Assembly (NCBI GenBank): GCA_026120185.1
Contig: JANUWF010002273.1
Span: forward strand, 1,967,001 to 2,031,000
Origin: Voacanga thouarsii
Taxonomy: Eukaryota; Streptophyta; Magnoliopsida; Gentianales; Apocynaceae
DNA: 64,000 nt
Direction: 5' to 3'
Shown piece by piece: positions 35,143 to 47,800 of this stretch (position 1 is the stretch's first letter; the number at the start of each line of letters is the position of its first letter). The position numbers and the translations under genes are program-made. The notes beneath the pieces were generated by a model. It worked only from the letters and a program-made list of their open reading frames with translations, was not told the DNA's origin and did not search any database.

Positions 35143-35599
35143 TTTATATACAACCTCCAAACACTAAGAAATTCAGAAAAAAAATACAACTACTATTCAG
35201 AGCTTGAATATCCTTGTCACGTCTTGTGCTAGCGAGCCAAGAATGCGATTATGAATTCGGTAACACGCACGATTAACTATTAGATCTCAAAATGAATATT
35301 ATAAATTAATATTGAATATTTAAACCTATTTTATATATATTTATATTTTTCATCCTAATCTCATGTAAGAATTAGGTATATTTACCTCCCTTTTTAAGCT
35401 CAAGTATTCTTTGTTGGGCCCAACAAATTGGCTTAACAATTCCAAAATTAATTAGGCAGTGTAAAATTTTAGAGATAACTCTCACCGCCGCATACATGTA
35501 ACACTTAATTCTTATATCGGGGATTAGTTGTCCATTTTAATACGAAATGGTGAAGATTGTTTATCTCTCCTTTCTCCAAGAAAATGACATGTTTAGAAA

Positions 35600-35775
35600 T
35601 GGCGTTCGATTTGGTTTGAGCTGCAAACCAAACTGAATCGCCAAAAATGATAATTGGTTTGAATCATTGCTATAGTAGCAATGGTTCAAAACCAGCTACA
35701 ATTTCCTATTTTTGGTTTGGTTTGATTCAAAAGTTTTGAACCTTTGAATCAAACTGAGCAAACCTGTATGTGAGC
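35600..35775. repeat. Inverted-repeat (MITE-like) sequence
   Basis: A central hairpin at 35656-35693 pairs GGTTTGAATCATTGCTA with TAGCAATGGTTCAAAACC. Outer phrases rich in TTTGGTTTG and CAAACCAAAC add weaker pairing. Possibly a small TIR element; ends not fixed. Confidence 0.5.
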
Positions 35776-36337
35776 TGTAACTAGATTGGGTTGAAGCAAA
35801 GGAGGGAGCCAAATGGCTCAATACGTCTGACGACCTAATGCCACCGATTGGCAAAGCTTCCTCCGCTAAATTTTATTCACACTTTTCAATAAGGGTGAGC
35901 ACCATCACACCCGTCTAGTTGGTGAGGAGTTGTTCCATTCTCGGCCATGTGTTATTTAATATGACAGTTGATAATTTACTCATACGCTCTCTTGATGAAT
36001 TACTCATTCTATCACAAAATTATATCAATTTATTACTCTATATTATATACAGATTAATAAATTATTAAAATTTATATAATTATAATAAATAAAATGACGT
36101 TATACTCACAAATAAAAGTAATTATCTATTAATCATTTTCCTCTTATAAATTTATTAATAATTTATTGAGAATACATATATTCTAAATTAAAAGAGAGAT
36201 AAATTAAAAATATAAGTAATAAATTTATTCTTAATTTATGAGATTGGCAAGTATTTTGATACAACAAAAATAAAATTTTTGACATGAATTTTAGGATGGA
36301 AGGAATATAAGGTATACCAATTTTCACAAATTAGTTT

Positions 36338-36800
36338 GATGCATGTGTATTGTACGAATTCGTTATACATATTTTGATGCATGTGCATTCCAAGTGTTTA
36401 TTATATACACGTCAAATAAAGAGATTTCAGTTAAATTTAACTTTATTCACATATCACCACAAGACTCTACCATGTATTAAATGGAGAGCCTTTAATTATA
36501 CCCTTGTGTCATCATATGACTCTATTAGTTTGATACGCGTGCGTTGTATGGGTTTATTCTATATGTTTTGATGCATGTGCATTGCATGGGTTCATTATAC
36601 ACACTTTGATGCGTGTGCATTGCAAGAGTTCATTATATATGTGTCAAATAGAGAGTCTTCAATAATTGAATTTAACTATGTTCACGTATCACTGTAAGAA
36701 TTTGTCACGTGTTGAACAGAGAGCTTTCAATTGAATTTAATTATACTTATATATTATAACAAGACTTTGTCACGTGTAGCTCTAGGAGCATTTTGCATCT
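36338..36800. repeat. Higher-order minisatellite
   Basis: A unit of about 37-40 bases (TTTGATGCATGTGCATTGCA, then GGTTCATTATACAC) occurs near 36338, 36375, 36529, 36569 and 36608. Between and after these blocks is a repeated segment with CACGTATCAC, AAGAATTTGTCACGTGT and GAGAGCTTTCAATT, giving a two-level repeat of roughly 230 bases. Confidence 0.8.
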
Positions 36801-37613
36801 CCTTCGTGAATGTCAACTTTATTAGATTAGGATTTTAATTTTTACTCTCTTAATGTTAGGTCTTCCCACAAAAATAGTGTAATTTGATGAATAGCTGAAC
36901 AAAATTGCATATGCTTAAACCATTGTTTGGTTGGGGTGATAAGTGGAAGGAAAAGAGGAGGTGGAATAAATTTGAAAAGAAAATAAATATTTAATTTTTT
37001 TGATAGGGTATAAATATGGATGAGAAGTAAATGTGGAGGTATTCCTCTTCCCCTCAACATCATATTTTTGGCTCCTCCCATTTTGGAAGGGTTGGTGCAT
37101 TGTAAAGGCCAAAATAAGGTTTTCTAACTTTTTAATTTTTCTTGTTAATTTTTTTTATCTCTTCCTTATATTTTTTCTCAACTTGTTAACTTCTATATTC
37201 TATCTTAAATTTCTCCCACTATTATTATACTCTCTATCATTTTTCACCATTCTTTCTAGTAATAAAGCGAATATTTTTTATTTGTTTAATATTAATTTTA
37301 TTTAAAAAATATTAATATCTTGTCTAATAAATTATTAATAACTTATCTAATAAAAAAAATTTGTCTCGATCTTATAATATAACTATTTATTTCACTTCTA
37401 ATCATACCAAGCAAATAAAAATAAATTAATTTACTTTTTTAATAGTATGTGTATAATAGTAAAATTGACAAAATACATTCCCATTCTCCCTCACTTTTTA
37501 ATAGAATCAAATATTTATCATTTATTTCATTTTTATTCATTCGAAACAAAATAAAAGTAAATATAATTACTTCCTTGGTGGGAAGTAGATGTGCCTCTCC
37601 CCCTTTCTCGTCG
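36801..37613. other. 3' flank of the P450 gene, no gene seen
   Basis: AT-rich with long T-rich and A-rich stretches. Starts of ATTGTTTGGTTGG type (36922) hint at a further small repeat, but ends were not found. The terminator and polyadenylation site of the P450 gene must lie here; AATAAA-like words are too frequent to choose one. Confidence 0.5.
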
Positions 37614-39226
37614 CTACTCGAATGGCATGACAGGTGAAGCCACCAAACACAAGTTATTTTTCCTTTTTACACTGGCACCAAAGCTCTCAGTCATGTCCAG
37701 CAATTCCGGGTCTTTCCCACCAGGGAGTTTCCAATCAAAATGGTAGAGTAGTTGAGCAAGAACAATTTCAACAGCTGCCATGCTAAATGAAATTCCAGGG
37801 CACATCCTTCTTCCTCCCCCAAAAGGTACAAACTCAAAGTTCGTTCCAATAATTTCATTGCCACTCGTTGCAAATCTCTCTGGCTCGAAAATTTCTGGAT
37901 CCTCCCAGTATTCTGGATCTCTGTGAACTGCCCAAGCATTGATAATGATTTTGGTTTCGACTGGAATTTTGTAGCCATTGATCTCGCGTTGCTCCCTGCA
38001 TTCCCGGGGAAGCAACAACGGAATTGGTGGGTGTAGCCTCAGCGTTTCTTTGATCACCATCTTTAAGTAATTCAAACCCTCCAGATCTTTCTCATGTGCT
38101 CTAGTTTTTCCTTTTAAGATTTGTCTCACCTCATTCTGTGCCTTTTGGAGGACTCTTGGATATCTTATCATTTCTGACATTGCCCACAATATTGCTGTTG
38201 CTGAAGTTTCAGTTCCAGCTGCGAACATGTCCTGTATTCGAGTTGAAAGAAGTGTAAAGAATCATCCAAATTGAAGTTAAGGCCTGAATCAGTGAGAGTG
38301 AATAACTTATAGTCACTGACCATAATGGTGGCTTTAATGTTTTTGGTTGTAATCGGGAAATCAAGGCCTCCTCTTTCATTTGTCTTCAGAAGAACATCAA
38401 CTAGATCTTCTTCTCCTGATTCCTGATTGCTTGAATCTGGACTTGCTAGCTTCTCTCTATGAACATGGACTATGTCTTCAAGTATCTTGTCCAACCCATT
38501 GTGCAGCTTCATCAGTCTTGATAGTGAACCACTAATGACATGAAGGAATCTCTTTGAAGGGAACAAGTCAGCTATATCAAAACCACTTCCACCTTTTAGC
38601 ATCTCATTTATCAGTGGTAGCAGTATATCTTGGTCTTTGCATCTGGCTCCAAATGCTGCTCTAAACGTTACAGAATTTGTCAAGGCAAAGACTTTTTCGT
38701 TCAGGTTGATGAGGGATAAAGACGATGACTGGATGGATCCAATCATATGCCAAACCTCATCCTCCCGAATGGAGCAAAATGCACGAACACTTTTGGCACT
38801 GAGGAGTTCTAGGACACAAATTTTACGCATTTGTCTCCAGTAATCACCATATGGAGCAAAAGCTACATCTTCATAATTGTATGTCATAATGTCTGCAGCA
38901 AGAAATTTTGGTCGGTCTGCAAAAGCAATATCGTGAGTTTTTAGTACTTCTTTGGCCATTCGAGCATTGGATATGACAACTGCAGATATTTCGCCGAGCT
39001 GCAAATGCATGATAGGTCCATGTTTTCTGGCAAGGTCTCTGAGAGCTCTATGGGGTAGTGAACCAATAGCCAAATGGTGCAGGCTTCCGATGATGGGTAA
39101 TTTCCATGGCCCCGGAGGCAATTTTGGAGCACCATCTCCCTTTGACCCTATATACCTTTTACATAACTTCCAGAAAAGCAGGAGGATTAAGAAAGTAATC
39201 AAAGAAGATCGGAAAGTGAACTCCAT
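37614..39226 (-). CDS. Cytochrome P450, CYP71 clan (CYP71D-like), intact
   Basis: Two exons, 39226-38321 and 38231-37614, joined across an 89-bp GT/AG intron, give 507 residues, the normal length of the family. An N-terminal membrane anchor (about residues 8-22) is followed by the PPGP hinge (37-40). The I-helix AAGTETS is at 306-312, ETLR (ExxR) at 364-367 and PERF at 419-422. The heme loop FGGGRRMCPG is at 439-448 with axial Cys446. It would be an ER-bound monooxygenase using electrons from NADPH-P450 reductase. CYP71D and related members often oxidise terpenoids, flavonoids or alkaloids; the substrate cannot be read from sequence. The intron position, after residue 302 just before the I-helix motif, is typical of A-type P450s. 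The decayed paralogue at 18396-19634 has the same strand and intron. Confidence 0.96.
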
Positions 39227-39273
39227 CTAAGGGTGACTGGAAAGTAAATTCACCAGATTCATGGGTGGTTCCA

Positions 39274-39281
39274 TTTATATC
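39274..39281 (-). promoter_or_regulatory. Putative TATA box of the P450 gene
   Basis: TATAAATG on the - strand about 50 bases upstream of the start codon. This implies a very short 5' UTR; position and sequence are the only support. Confidence 0.5.
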
Positions 39282-39908
39282 AGAAGCACTAAGAGTCGTC
39301 AAGGGTATGAATTCCCTGATGCCGGAGTTTTCATTGAGGTGTAGATGCTTTATTTGTCCGTTTCTGAGGCTGCCTCATTGCTAGTGAATCAATTAAGGTG
39401 AGGATCAGATCAGGGCTCTTATCTTCAGTCAACTGCTCATTAAATTATTAAAGTTGTAGCTCTGTGGTGATTATTTTAAATATCATTTCAGTGCCTGTCA
39501 TGCATTAGGTGAAGAAGTCGAGAGAAAAGTTGGTCCAATCGTATGAAATTAATTAAAGATTAACATGTTAACTTCTAAGCATGCCATCTGATAGAGTAAT
39601 CTAAACAATTAATTATAGTGAGATTGCAGGCTGGACAATCTGATTGGGTAATGGGTATGGAATGTTAATGCGTTCGTTTTTTACATGTACTGAAAGGGGG
39701 AGAATAAGACAGCCATTACCAAGACATGTTCTTCACGGGTTTATTTACTGTTTAGGCTTAGATAAGATATGGCCAAAGAGAATCCAAGAATTATGTAGTT
39801 ATTTACTTCTACATTTTTACTTTACCGCCTACTTTCACTATACGTTTTACCCCGATTAGGCATAGTATATGCAGTCAGACAACTCTAGACTTCTTCAATT
39901 TTTTCTTA
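39282..39908. other. P450 upstream region, no other gene
   Basis: About 630 bases between the P450 promoter and the Tat element's left LTR. No supported ORF or repeat. The Tat insertion limits the native promoter to this length. Confidence 0.55.
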
Positions 39909-40591
39909 TGTTGACGTCAACTTTAGTTGAACTGTTGCAATGGTAATTTTGAGTCGATGCCAATAAAAATTTCACCAAACTGATGATGACGTTAAGTATT
40001 CTTCAGCTGATGTACTCGGTCAACATTAGAATCAGGAGCCATTGAGCCGTCACCCGCATGTCTCGGCACGATCGGTAAAGTAGTATGCACCTAACCTTTA
40101 ATGATGAGTTATGAAGTGAGATTTTCTCCACGTACAGATAGTCGGTTACAACACCACAACAAACATAAAACGGGTAGGGATTCTCAGAACAAGGACACGA
40201 CAAAAAATCCATCCAGAAGATTACCAATTTCAAGTTTTCAATTTCCTTTTTATTCTGCATTTTCTTTGTATTTGTTCATAGCTTTGGTTAGTTTCAGAAG
40301 TTCCTTTATTTTTTAATTACTAGCTTTCCGTTTTATTTTACTTTGGTTTTAAATCTCAGTAATTTTGTACTTCTTTTTTTATCAAAATCAATCGAAACAC
40401 ACGGATTCCAGTCCCTATTGGCTTCCGCATGCGATATTCCTACCTTCTTGGACTATTTTTATAGTAAGTTCAAGAAACCCACGTCTCTTAAAATGTCCAA
40501 CTTTTGCATTCATTCTTCCATCGGATTGTTTATGTTCATCGGAAGAGAAGCCGATCGCCAATTTCATTAGCTCCTTTTTTGTACAGCAACA
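39909..40591 (+). repeat. 5' LTR of the Tat element (683 bp)
   Basis: Shares with 57188-57867 phrases such as AAGTATTCTTCAGC, CCACGTACAGATAGT and AAATCAATCGAAACACACGG. Ends CAGCAACA. The ORFs inside (for example around 40365-40655) are not conserved in the partner. Confidence 0.9.
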
Positions 40592-40593
40592 TA

Positions 40594-40612
40594 AATTGGC
40601 ATGCCCAGTAGG
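40594..40612 (+). other. Probable primer binding site of the Tat element
   Basis: AATTGGCATGCCCAGTAGG starts two bases after the 5' LTR, in the style of plant Tat-lineage elements (TTGGC then CCCAGT(G/A)GG). Confidence 0.65.
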
Positions 40613-40750
40613 ACCCAAGGTATTTGTTGCATGCAACTGCGTTCAGGACGCCTGATGTCAAATCCTCAGTAGTAGTTCTTAGGGCCTTTATTAGATTCAT
40701 CTGATCGGCCTATAGTTTGGGCTTTACGGGGAGCTTTCGATCCTACAGTG

Positions 40751-42840
40751 ATGACTTCCAGTAATGCCCAGGTCACTCTTCCTGAGCAGGGAACACAGTC
40801 CTCGTCTCCTCCTCAGGTGTCTCAGTTGACACCTACGTACTTAACTGTCATACGATAGGCCATAGAACAGTGTACAGGTAAACTTATTTGTAGCCTTATT
40901 ACCTAGTTTACCATAGTGTTCCGGCTACTACTTCAGAACGAGCTCTATAATTTTGAACAGAGACACCTCAGGCAGTTATGTATCCTCCTGCTTTGACCAC
41001 TAGTGCACCAACTTATGGATTAGTGCAATTGTTGTGCAGTGAGCCATCATTTTCAATATCCGGGGGGCACCAAGGGAGTCAGGGATTAGCAGCGCAAGGC
41101 GTGGTTCCTGCAGAGCCGTTCCAAGGAAGAACTGCACCATACCCAATTACGAGAGACCAGGCACTAATGGGGGTACAAGTATCTTATGACTTGATGGCAG
41201 TTCCTCACAGGAGTGTCTATTCCTCATTGAGGGCCATAGAGCTATGCTACTACAGTTCCTCCTTCGTATCCTACCACGGCGATAGCTTATCCAATGTAGG
41301 GAGCAGGATACCCTGAGATGGCCTCATTCCCAGGACAGGGTTCCTAGCTAATTATGCTAAATTCTCCTAGGCAGAACCAACATCTAGCACCATTAGCCGA
41401 TGTTAATACAATGACAGAAGCACTGTGTCGACAGACCAGGGATCGGTCAATTTATCAAATACCTTATCCCGAATGGATAGATTCTATAGCAGTGTTATCT
41501 CGAGGGTTTAAAGTGCCTGAGTTCTCCACGTTCTTTGGAGAGGACAACAAGTCAATCATAGAACATATTGGGAGGTTTACGGCGCAATACGGAGAATTTG
41601 GGAAGAGTGACTGGCATAAATTGCAATTATTTTCTTTGTCTTTAATAGGGGTGACATTTACTTGGTATGCAAATCTGATGCCCAATTCTGTGTATTCATA
41701 GGTAGACATAGAATGGATTTTTCATGAGCGTTTCTTCAAACTAGCACTTGAGGTTTCGTTAGCAGATCTCCTAGCAGTCAAGCAAAAGTCGTTCGAAGGT
41801 GTAGCAGAATTCATTGAGTGCTTTCGACAGATTAAGGCTAAATATACCACTCAATTGCTAGAAATAGAGTGTGTTAGAATAGCCATCAGTAAAATGCATC
41901 CGCAACTCAAAGAGCGCCTTATCCTTCAAGATTCTTCTAATTTGTCCCACCTACTTTCCCATACTATTAGAATAGAAGAAATGATCAAGGAAAAGGAGAA
42001 GAAGCGGTCTTTTAAGTTCTCTCATAGGCAAACCATGGTATTAGTTGTGGATGATGTTAAGGACAATGAGGAGGAACAACTGATGGAGATAATGGTGATA
42101 GAATTAGTGAAAGGTGCATCTTATACTTGTCTTTTTTTGAAACCTATCAAAGGGAAGGAGGAGGTTTTGCCTGTAGGGCTATCCACCTATACGTTCGATG
42201 TATCAAAGGCCGAACAAATCTTTGATCAGATGGTCAAGGACAAATAAATCCGTTTACCTTTCGGCCACAAAGTCCCAAGCTTCGAAGAGTTAAAGGGAAA
42301 GAAATATTGTAAGTGGCATAATTTATTTTCTCATAACACCAATAGCTGTATTGTTTTCAGGAATACAATTTAGAAGGCTTTACAAGAAAGAAGTGTGAGA
42401 TTTACTGACAAAGGAGAGGAAACGTTAGTCAATATAGACCCGTTCCCTGCGGCTGATACAAGCATGGTACAGACTTGCAAGGAAGATGTGGAACATAAAT
42501 CAGGAGATTCTTTCATCAAGGAACATTTTAAAAACATTGAAGTGAAAAGAACAACATTCTAAAGGCTAGATGATCGGCTTTCGATTTTCACTCGACTTGC
42601 TGTTCTGACCTTCATAGCTCACTTCCATGGAAAAGATGAGAAGTTTACCGTGTATGTATTTCATAAAGAGCTATTCTTCCTGGGTTATCACCCCCGTCTT
42701 ACAAAGACTCAAAAAACGGCAATATAGAGGAAATGGGCTTAGCCGAGACAAATACGCGAGGAATGGTTAGATGAGCAGGTGTGTGCCTCTTCAAGCCAAA
42801 ATATGCTTAGCATTCTTTCATTATAATTTCGAGCAAGGGT
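40751..42840 (+). pseudogene. Tat element gag
   Basis: The ATG at 40751 begins a Ser/Gln-rich N-terminus; a stop follows at about 40855. The Retrotrans_gag core is at 41450-41900 (HIGRFTAQYGEFGKSDWHKL, FSLSLIGVTFTWYANLMPNS, then FHERFF). A zinc-binding-like segment, CKWHNLFSHNTNSC, is near 42309. Stops at about 41699, 42245, 42370 and later break the frame. Confidence 0.85.
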
Positions 42841-42850
42841 CGAGCAAGAA

Positions 42851-43640
42851 GTGGTAGAGGAAGACTACAATGCAATGGAAGAAGCTGCCATTGAGCTTAT
42901 CGAATTCAAAGTACCATCAGAAGGGATGCTCTTCCCAATCCCAACGGTAGGACATACTAATCACCTCAAGCCGTTGTATATCAAGGTACATATCAAGGGA
43001 AAACCTTTTTCTCGGGTCTTTATTGATGGAGGAGCTGTATTAAACGTAATGCTATTGGCAACCTTAAGACGCCTGGGTAATGATAAACCCGATCTGTCTC
43101 CTACAGACATCTAAATTCTCAATTTTATCGGAGACGCAGCTAAAGCAGAATGAGTCATCACTTTTGAGGTGGTAGTTGGATCTAAGGTTAGTAAAACTGT
43201 TTTCTTTGTAATTATGGCAAAGCCAATTTATTCTGTCCTAGTGGATAGAGATTGGATTCACCTAAATCATTATGCTTCATCAACGCTTCACCAAGTGATA
43301 TTAATCTAGGATAGAAAATGAGTGAAAAAGATACCAACTGATCCCAACCCATTCTCAGCAAAAGTGCACATGAACGAGGCTATTTTTTTACCGTTCTATC
43401 TTTGATCCGAGCCAGTACGCCAAGCTCACAATGGCCCACAATTAGATTACAATGGAAGGTATAGAAGGTAAAGGTTTGAGAACAGAAGACCCTGATGATC
43501 GACATGCACCTGGTTTTATCGCTCAGGATCCGCTAACGGAGGTGGATATTGGAGGACCAGGAGAAAACAAGACTACAATGGTAAACTTATGCTTAACTCT
43601 TTATCAATAGAATGCCCTAACAGCTTTAATTCGTAAGTAC
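42851..43640 (+). pseudogene. Tat element protease region
   Basis: Retropepsin-like segment HLKPLYIKVHIKGKPF then VFIDGGAVLNVM at about 43015-43055, where the catalytic motif D-(S/T)-G reads D-G-G, a form often seen in this lineage. VLVDRDWIHL near 43240 matches the usual downstream block. Several stops after 43112. Confidence 0.8.
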
Positions 43641-44600
43641 AGAGATTGTTTTGCATGAGATTATCATGAAATGCTAGGGTTGGATAAAGGCATAGTAAAG
43701 CATTGCTTACCAATTAAGGAAGGTTTCAAGCCTCATAAACAACTTGCTAGGCGTTTTAATCCAGCACTCCTACCTAGAATCAAAGAAGAAATCAAAAAGT
43801 TACTTTATTGTGGTTTCATCCGTACCTATCGATATGCGGACTGGGTGTCTAACATTATTCCTGTCATCAAGAAAAATGGCCAACTGCGAATTTATGTTGA
43901 TTTAAAGAATTTGAATTTGGCCATGCCAAATGATGAATATACTCTGCTAATGGCCGATATGTTGGTAGACTTGGCAGTAGGAGACCAATTCTTAAGTTTT
44001 ATGGATGGATACCCTGGTTACAATAAGATATTTATAGTTAAAGAGGATACACAAAAGACAGCCTTCCGATGTCCAAGTTCTATCGATTTGTTTGAATTTC
44101 CAGTCATGCCTTTTGGTTTAAAGAATGTTGGGCTACTTTCCAGAGAGCTATGAACCTCATTTTTCATGATCTCATCGGCAAGATCATAGAGGTCTACATT
44201 GATGAACTAGTAGTTAAGTCACCCATATTCTCACAACACTTGAGGTGGCTAGAGCAAGCATTTCTCCGAATGCGCAAGCACTGGCTAAAAATTAACCCTG
44301 TTAAATGCGCTTTCGAGGTTTCAGCTAGAAATTTTCTTAGGTTTCTAGTGCATCAGAGAGGAGTTAAAGTGGATTGGAATAAAGTAAGAGATATTTTACA
44401 GGCAAGGCCATCACAATCCAAGAAAGAACTCCAGAGTTTCATTGGGAAAATTAATATCTTGCGACGTTTTCTAACAAATGCTGTAGGGATGCAAAAGACG
44501 TTCTTCTCTTTACTTCGATTGAAGTCGTCTCAAGAGTTCATTTGGCAGTTGGAACATCAGATGGCTTTCGATCAGATCAAAATGGCTTGATCACAACTAC
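43641..44600 (+). pseudogene. Tat element reverse transcriptase
   Basis: RT fingers and palm: HCLPIKEGFKPHKQLARRF, then EIKKLLYCGFIR, NIIPVIKKNGQLRIYVDLKN and FPVMPFGLKN. A frameshift lies at about 44145. The catalytic box, normally Y-(I/V)-D-D, reads YIDELVVKS (44197), so the second aspartate is lost. The thumb region and GVKVDWNKVRDIL connection follow. Confidence 0.88.
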
Positions 44601-44819
44601 CTATTTTGATGCCACCACACGATAAGACACCCTTGAAATTGTACATTTCGATAGTGCAGGAGTCTATCGGAAGCCTGTTAACTCAAGACAATACACAGGG
44701 AGTTGAAAGAGCAGTATACTACCTCAGTCAAAATTTGACGGATACCAAAACAAGGTATTCTCCTGTTGAAAAGCTATGTTTGTCTTTATATTATGCATGC
44801 ATAAAATTAGAATATTATT
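44601..44819 (+). pseudogene. Tat element first RNase H, left part
   Basis: Gypsy-type RNase H: LKLYISIVQESIGSLLTQ, AVYYLSQNLTDTKTRYSPVE, then KLEYYL at the insertion. The reading continues at 48203 after the 3379-bp LTR insert; removing the insert plus one target-site copy keeps the frame across the junction. Confidence 0.88.
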
Positions 44820-47800
44820 TGTAACACCCCACTACTACGTACCCTAAAAGGACAGGGATGTCGCCTCGTCCCGAAGGACAAGGAGTCTTTAAAATGAGGT
44901 ATAAAATATAAAGACAAACCAAAGAAATTGAATTTAGATAAATAATGGAAAACTCTTATTACATCAGGCTTAAACTGGAGCAAAACTAAATAAAAACAAA
45001 CATTCGATCTAGAAGCTTAAATCAACAATTGTCTTTTAAAACATAATGGAAATTAACAAAAGCTTCAACTATCACAGGTTCCACTTGCTCAGCACAATCT
45101 ATCTCTTGAAAACATGATTTAAAATAGTGTGAGATTAAATCTCAGTAAGTCCTGTGTATGCACACGGTACGTTGAACAGTTCGTGTATGCATAGTGAAAA
45201 CATTTGCAGAAATATTTGGCAAGTCATAAATAATTTTCTCTTTGCAAGGAGTGGGTTTTTCTCATTGTCATACTTTGTAGAAAATAAATCATCCACTCAA
45301 ATAAATAGTCATGTCACCACACTTTGGGCTCCATGATAAGAAAACGGTCAAGGCACCCCACTTTGTGCACCATGACAAGAAAAGGACAAGGCACCACACT
45401 TTGTGCACCTTGACTGGACCAGATTACCACACGTTGAGCGTTCTGATCAAGGTGAGTGTACAGCCTACCAGGTGAGATACTCCTCTATCTCTTCACCCAA
45501 CAAAACCATCCGAGTGTCCATGTCGGGAAAAAGATAATACCATACCAGATACAAATTCTAGCTCAGACCGGCCTGACCAACCAATACTGTTGCCTTTTCA
45601 AGCAGAGCTTATCTTCTGGAGGTGGTCTCCTGCCAGAAGACTTACTCTAGCCCTCAAAGACTAGTATTGTTAGCCTACCCTTATTGAGTACTCAACGAAC
45701 ATATCCGTCAATTCCTGATTCACAATATTTCCAAACCTTGGCTTTGCTAAACGTGATTTTCTTTAAAAGAATTTTCTAAAACATTGAGAAAAGAATAGTT
45801 CTTGATAAAAATCGTTAGTTTGACAAAACCGTTTAGAAAATAAACATCCACGTTTATAACCCAAGCAAACATAGTTCAAGAATAGCTTTACAATATTCGA
45901 CTTGCCATCATAAATATTTAACAGAAGAGTTTATGCAATGACTTACTTAATATGCTTAAGATAAACAAGATAAAATCACAACTTGCTTCCTTCAAATACC
46001 CTCCTGATCTAGAATCACATAATATCATGATCACGGTCTCAATCGACTCAAGCATGCATTAAGCTCATTTATTCCCATGACAAATCATGATCCATTATCT
46101 AACTTCAAATAAATCATCTAATCCTCAAAGTACGTACACTATAATCATATATCCATCGAAGATATGAATAATATATCAAAAAGATCTTGACTTGACCATC
46201 ACAATTCACATCCATCATTATCACAATAAAACATGGCATTACTATCCATCGAATATGCTTAATTAATTACTCGACTCAAAATATTCATCTATCCCAACTA
46301 AGCACATATATCATGCTATCATACTTCCATAGATCTCATCAATCTCCTTAGATTTTAATTTCGACATTAAGGGTAAGAATTCCCTTACCTTACAACCACC
46401 GGGTTAACAAGATTTCGATACTCCTATGATGATCATCCCGAGTTCTTTTGAGAAGAAGGGAAAATCTGTCTTCTTTTCCTCCTTTTAATTGAAAGTAGAT
46501 AAAGAGGATGGAATCAGCCTCTATGTGGCGTGATTCAAGGGAAGAAGAAGAGAAGAATTAATGGAAGAAAGGATTCGAGAGGTGGAGAGGGTTTTTTTTT
46601 TTTTTTTGCTTACCTTATGGTGTAATCGGTTTTGTTGGCCTAGAATGCTCTTGAGTTTTCGAAAATTGCAGAGAAGCTTTGCTAGATTTTTTTCGTGTAG
46701 TAAGGTTGGAATAGCCGGCTACTTTGGTTTAGGGTTAGAAGAATTTGATTTATGGTTAAAAGTTGGTGCTAAGAAGGACTCCTAATGGCTCTAGGTTTCT
46801 TGGACAACAATGGTGAAAAATTGCAGCTTGTTGTACCCTTGTTGTTGGCCGAATTTCAGAGGGTTTAAGAGAAGAAAATAATCTGGAATTGTTCTCCTAT
46901 ACTGGCCGAAAACTGCACAAGGAAAGGGTTGTGTGTGTGTTCAGGTTTTTTGGCCAAACAAGGAAGAGTTTGTGCAGCTTTGGTAACTAGAAATTCTGCA
47001 CGAAATCTGTGAGCAAAAAGTAAAATTTCTGGACTATTTTCGGCTTCTATTCTGTCCACAAATCAGAGGGAAAAAAAACAAGAGTTTTAGGTGCTGTGGT
47101 TTGGCTTAATCAACAAGGAGTTTTGGTATGTTTTGGAATGCAGAATTTTCGTGCATTGCACTAAGTAAAGCTGGCCGAAAATTCTGGTGTAGAGCTGGTC
47201 GAAATTCCCGATGCAAAGTTGGTCAAAATTTTGGAATTTTTGGTGGATAAAATCTGATTTTGTGTTGCTAAAGTAATCCGATTTGGTGAGAGGTGTTCTA
47301 GGTGCTTTGAGCTAGGGTTTGAAGAGTTTGATTACACTTAGGAGTGTAGGATTTTTCGTGCAGCTTGTGCATGCACAAGGCTGCCGAAATTCTGCAGAAA
47401 AAGAAAGAGTAAAACTTAGTTAGTTTAGGATTGAAATAAAATCTGATTTGCTAAAGGATTTGGATAAGATTTCCTTAGTCTTAGAAGAGTTTGAGTTGAG
47501 CTAGGAATGCTCCAAAGGTGGCGACACAAAATTGGAAAAATTTCCAGATTTTTAGCTAGGGTTCTATGTTCAAAATCAACTAGATATCTTTCTAGAAAAA
47601 TAACAAATTAATTCTAGCTATCTAATATAAAATCTGATGAATTAAAACAAGCTGGATTTTAGTTGCTGTAGCTAGGGTTTTTCGAAAATCAAAGAGGACA
47701 AAAGTTGAAAATAAAATTAAACTTTATCCTTATCAAAAGTCCTTGAATTTAGGAGATAAATATAGAAACTTATCTCCTATGAAGATGGCGCTGAAAATTC

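Noticed and set aside
36338..36800. Spaced repeat array considered as CRISPR
   Set aside because: Units are degenerate, adjacent and hierarchical in eukaryotic DNA, with no cas genes; an ordinary minisatellite.
40003..40655. Short ORFs on both strands in the Tat 5' LTR
   Set aside because: They are not preserved in the 3' LTR copy (57188-57867) and overlap each other on both strands.
46561..46785. 74-residue ORF with a hydrophobic start
   Set aside because: Lies in the 3.4-kb solo LTR, starts in a poly-T tract and has no recognisable content.
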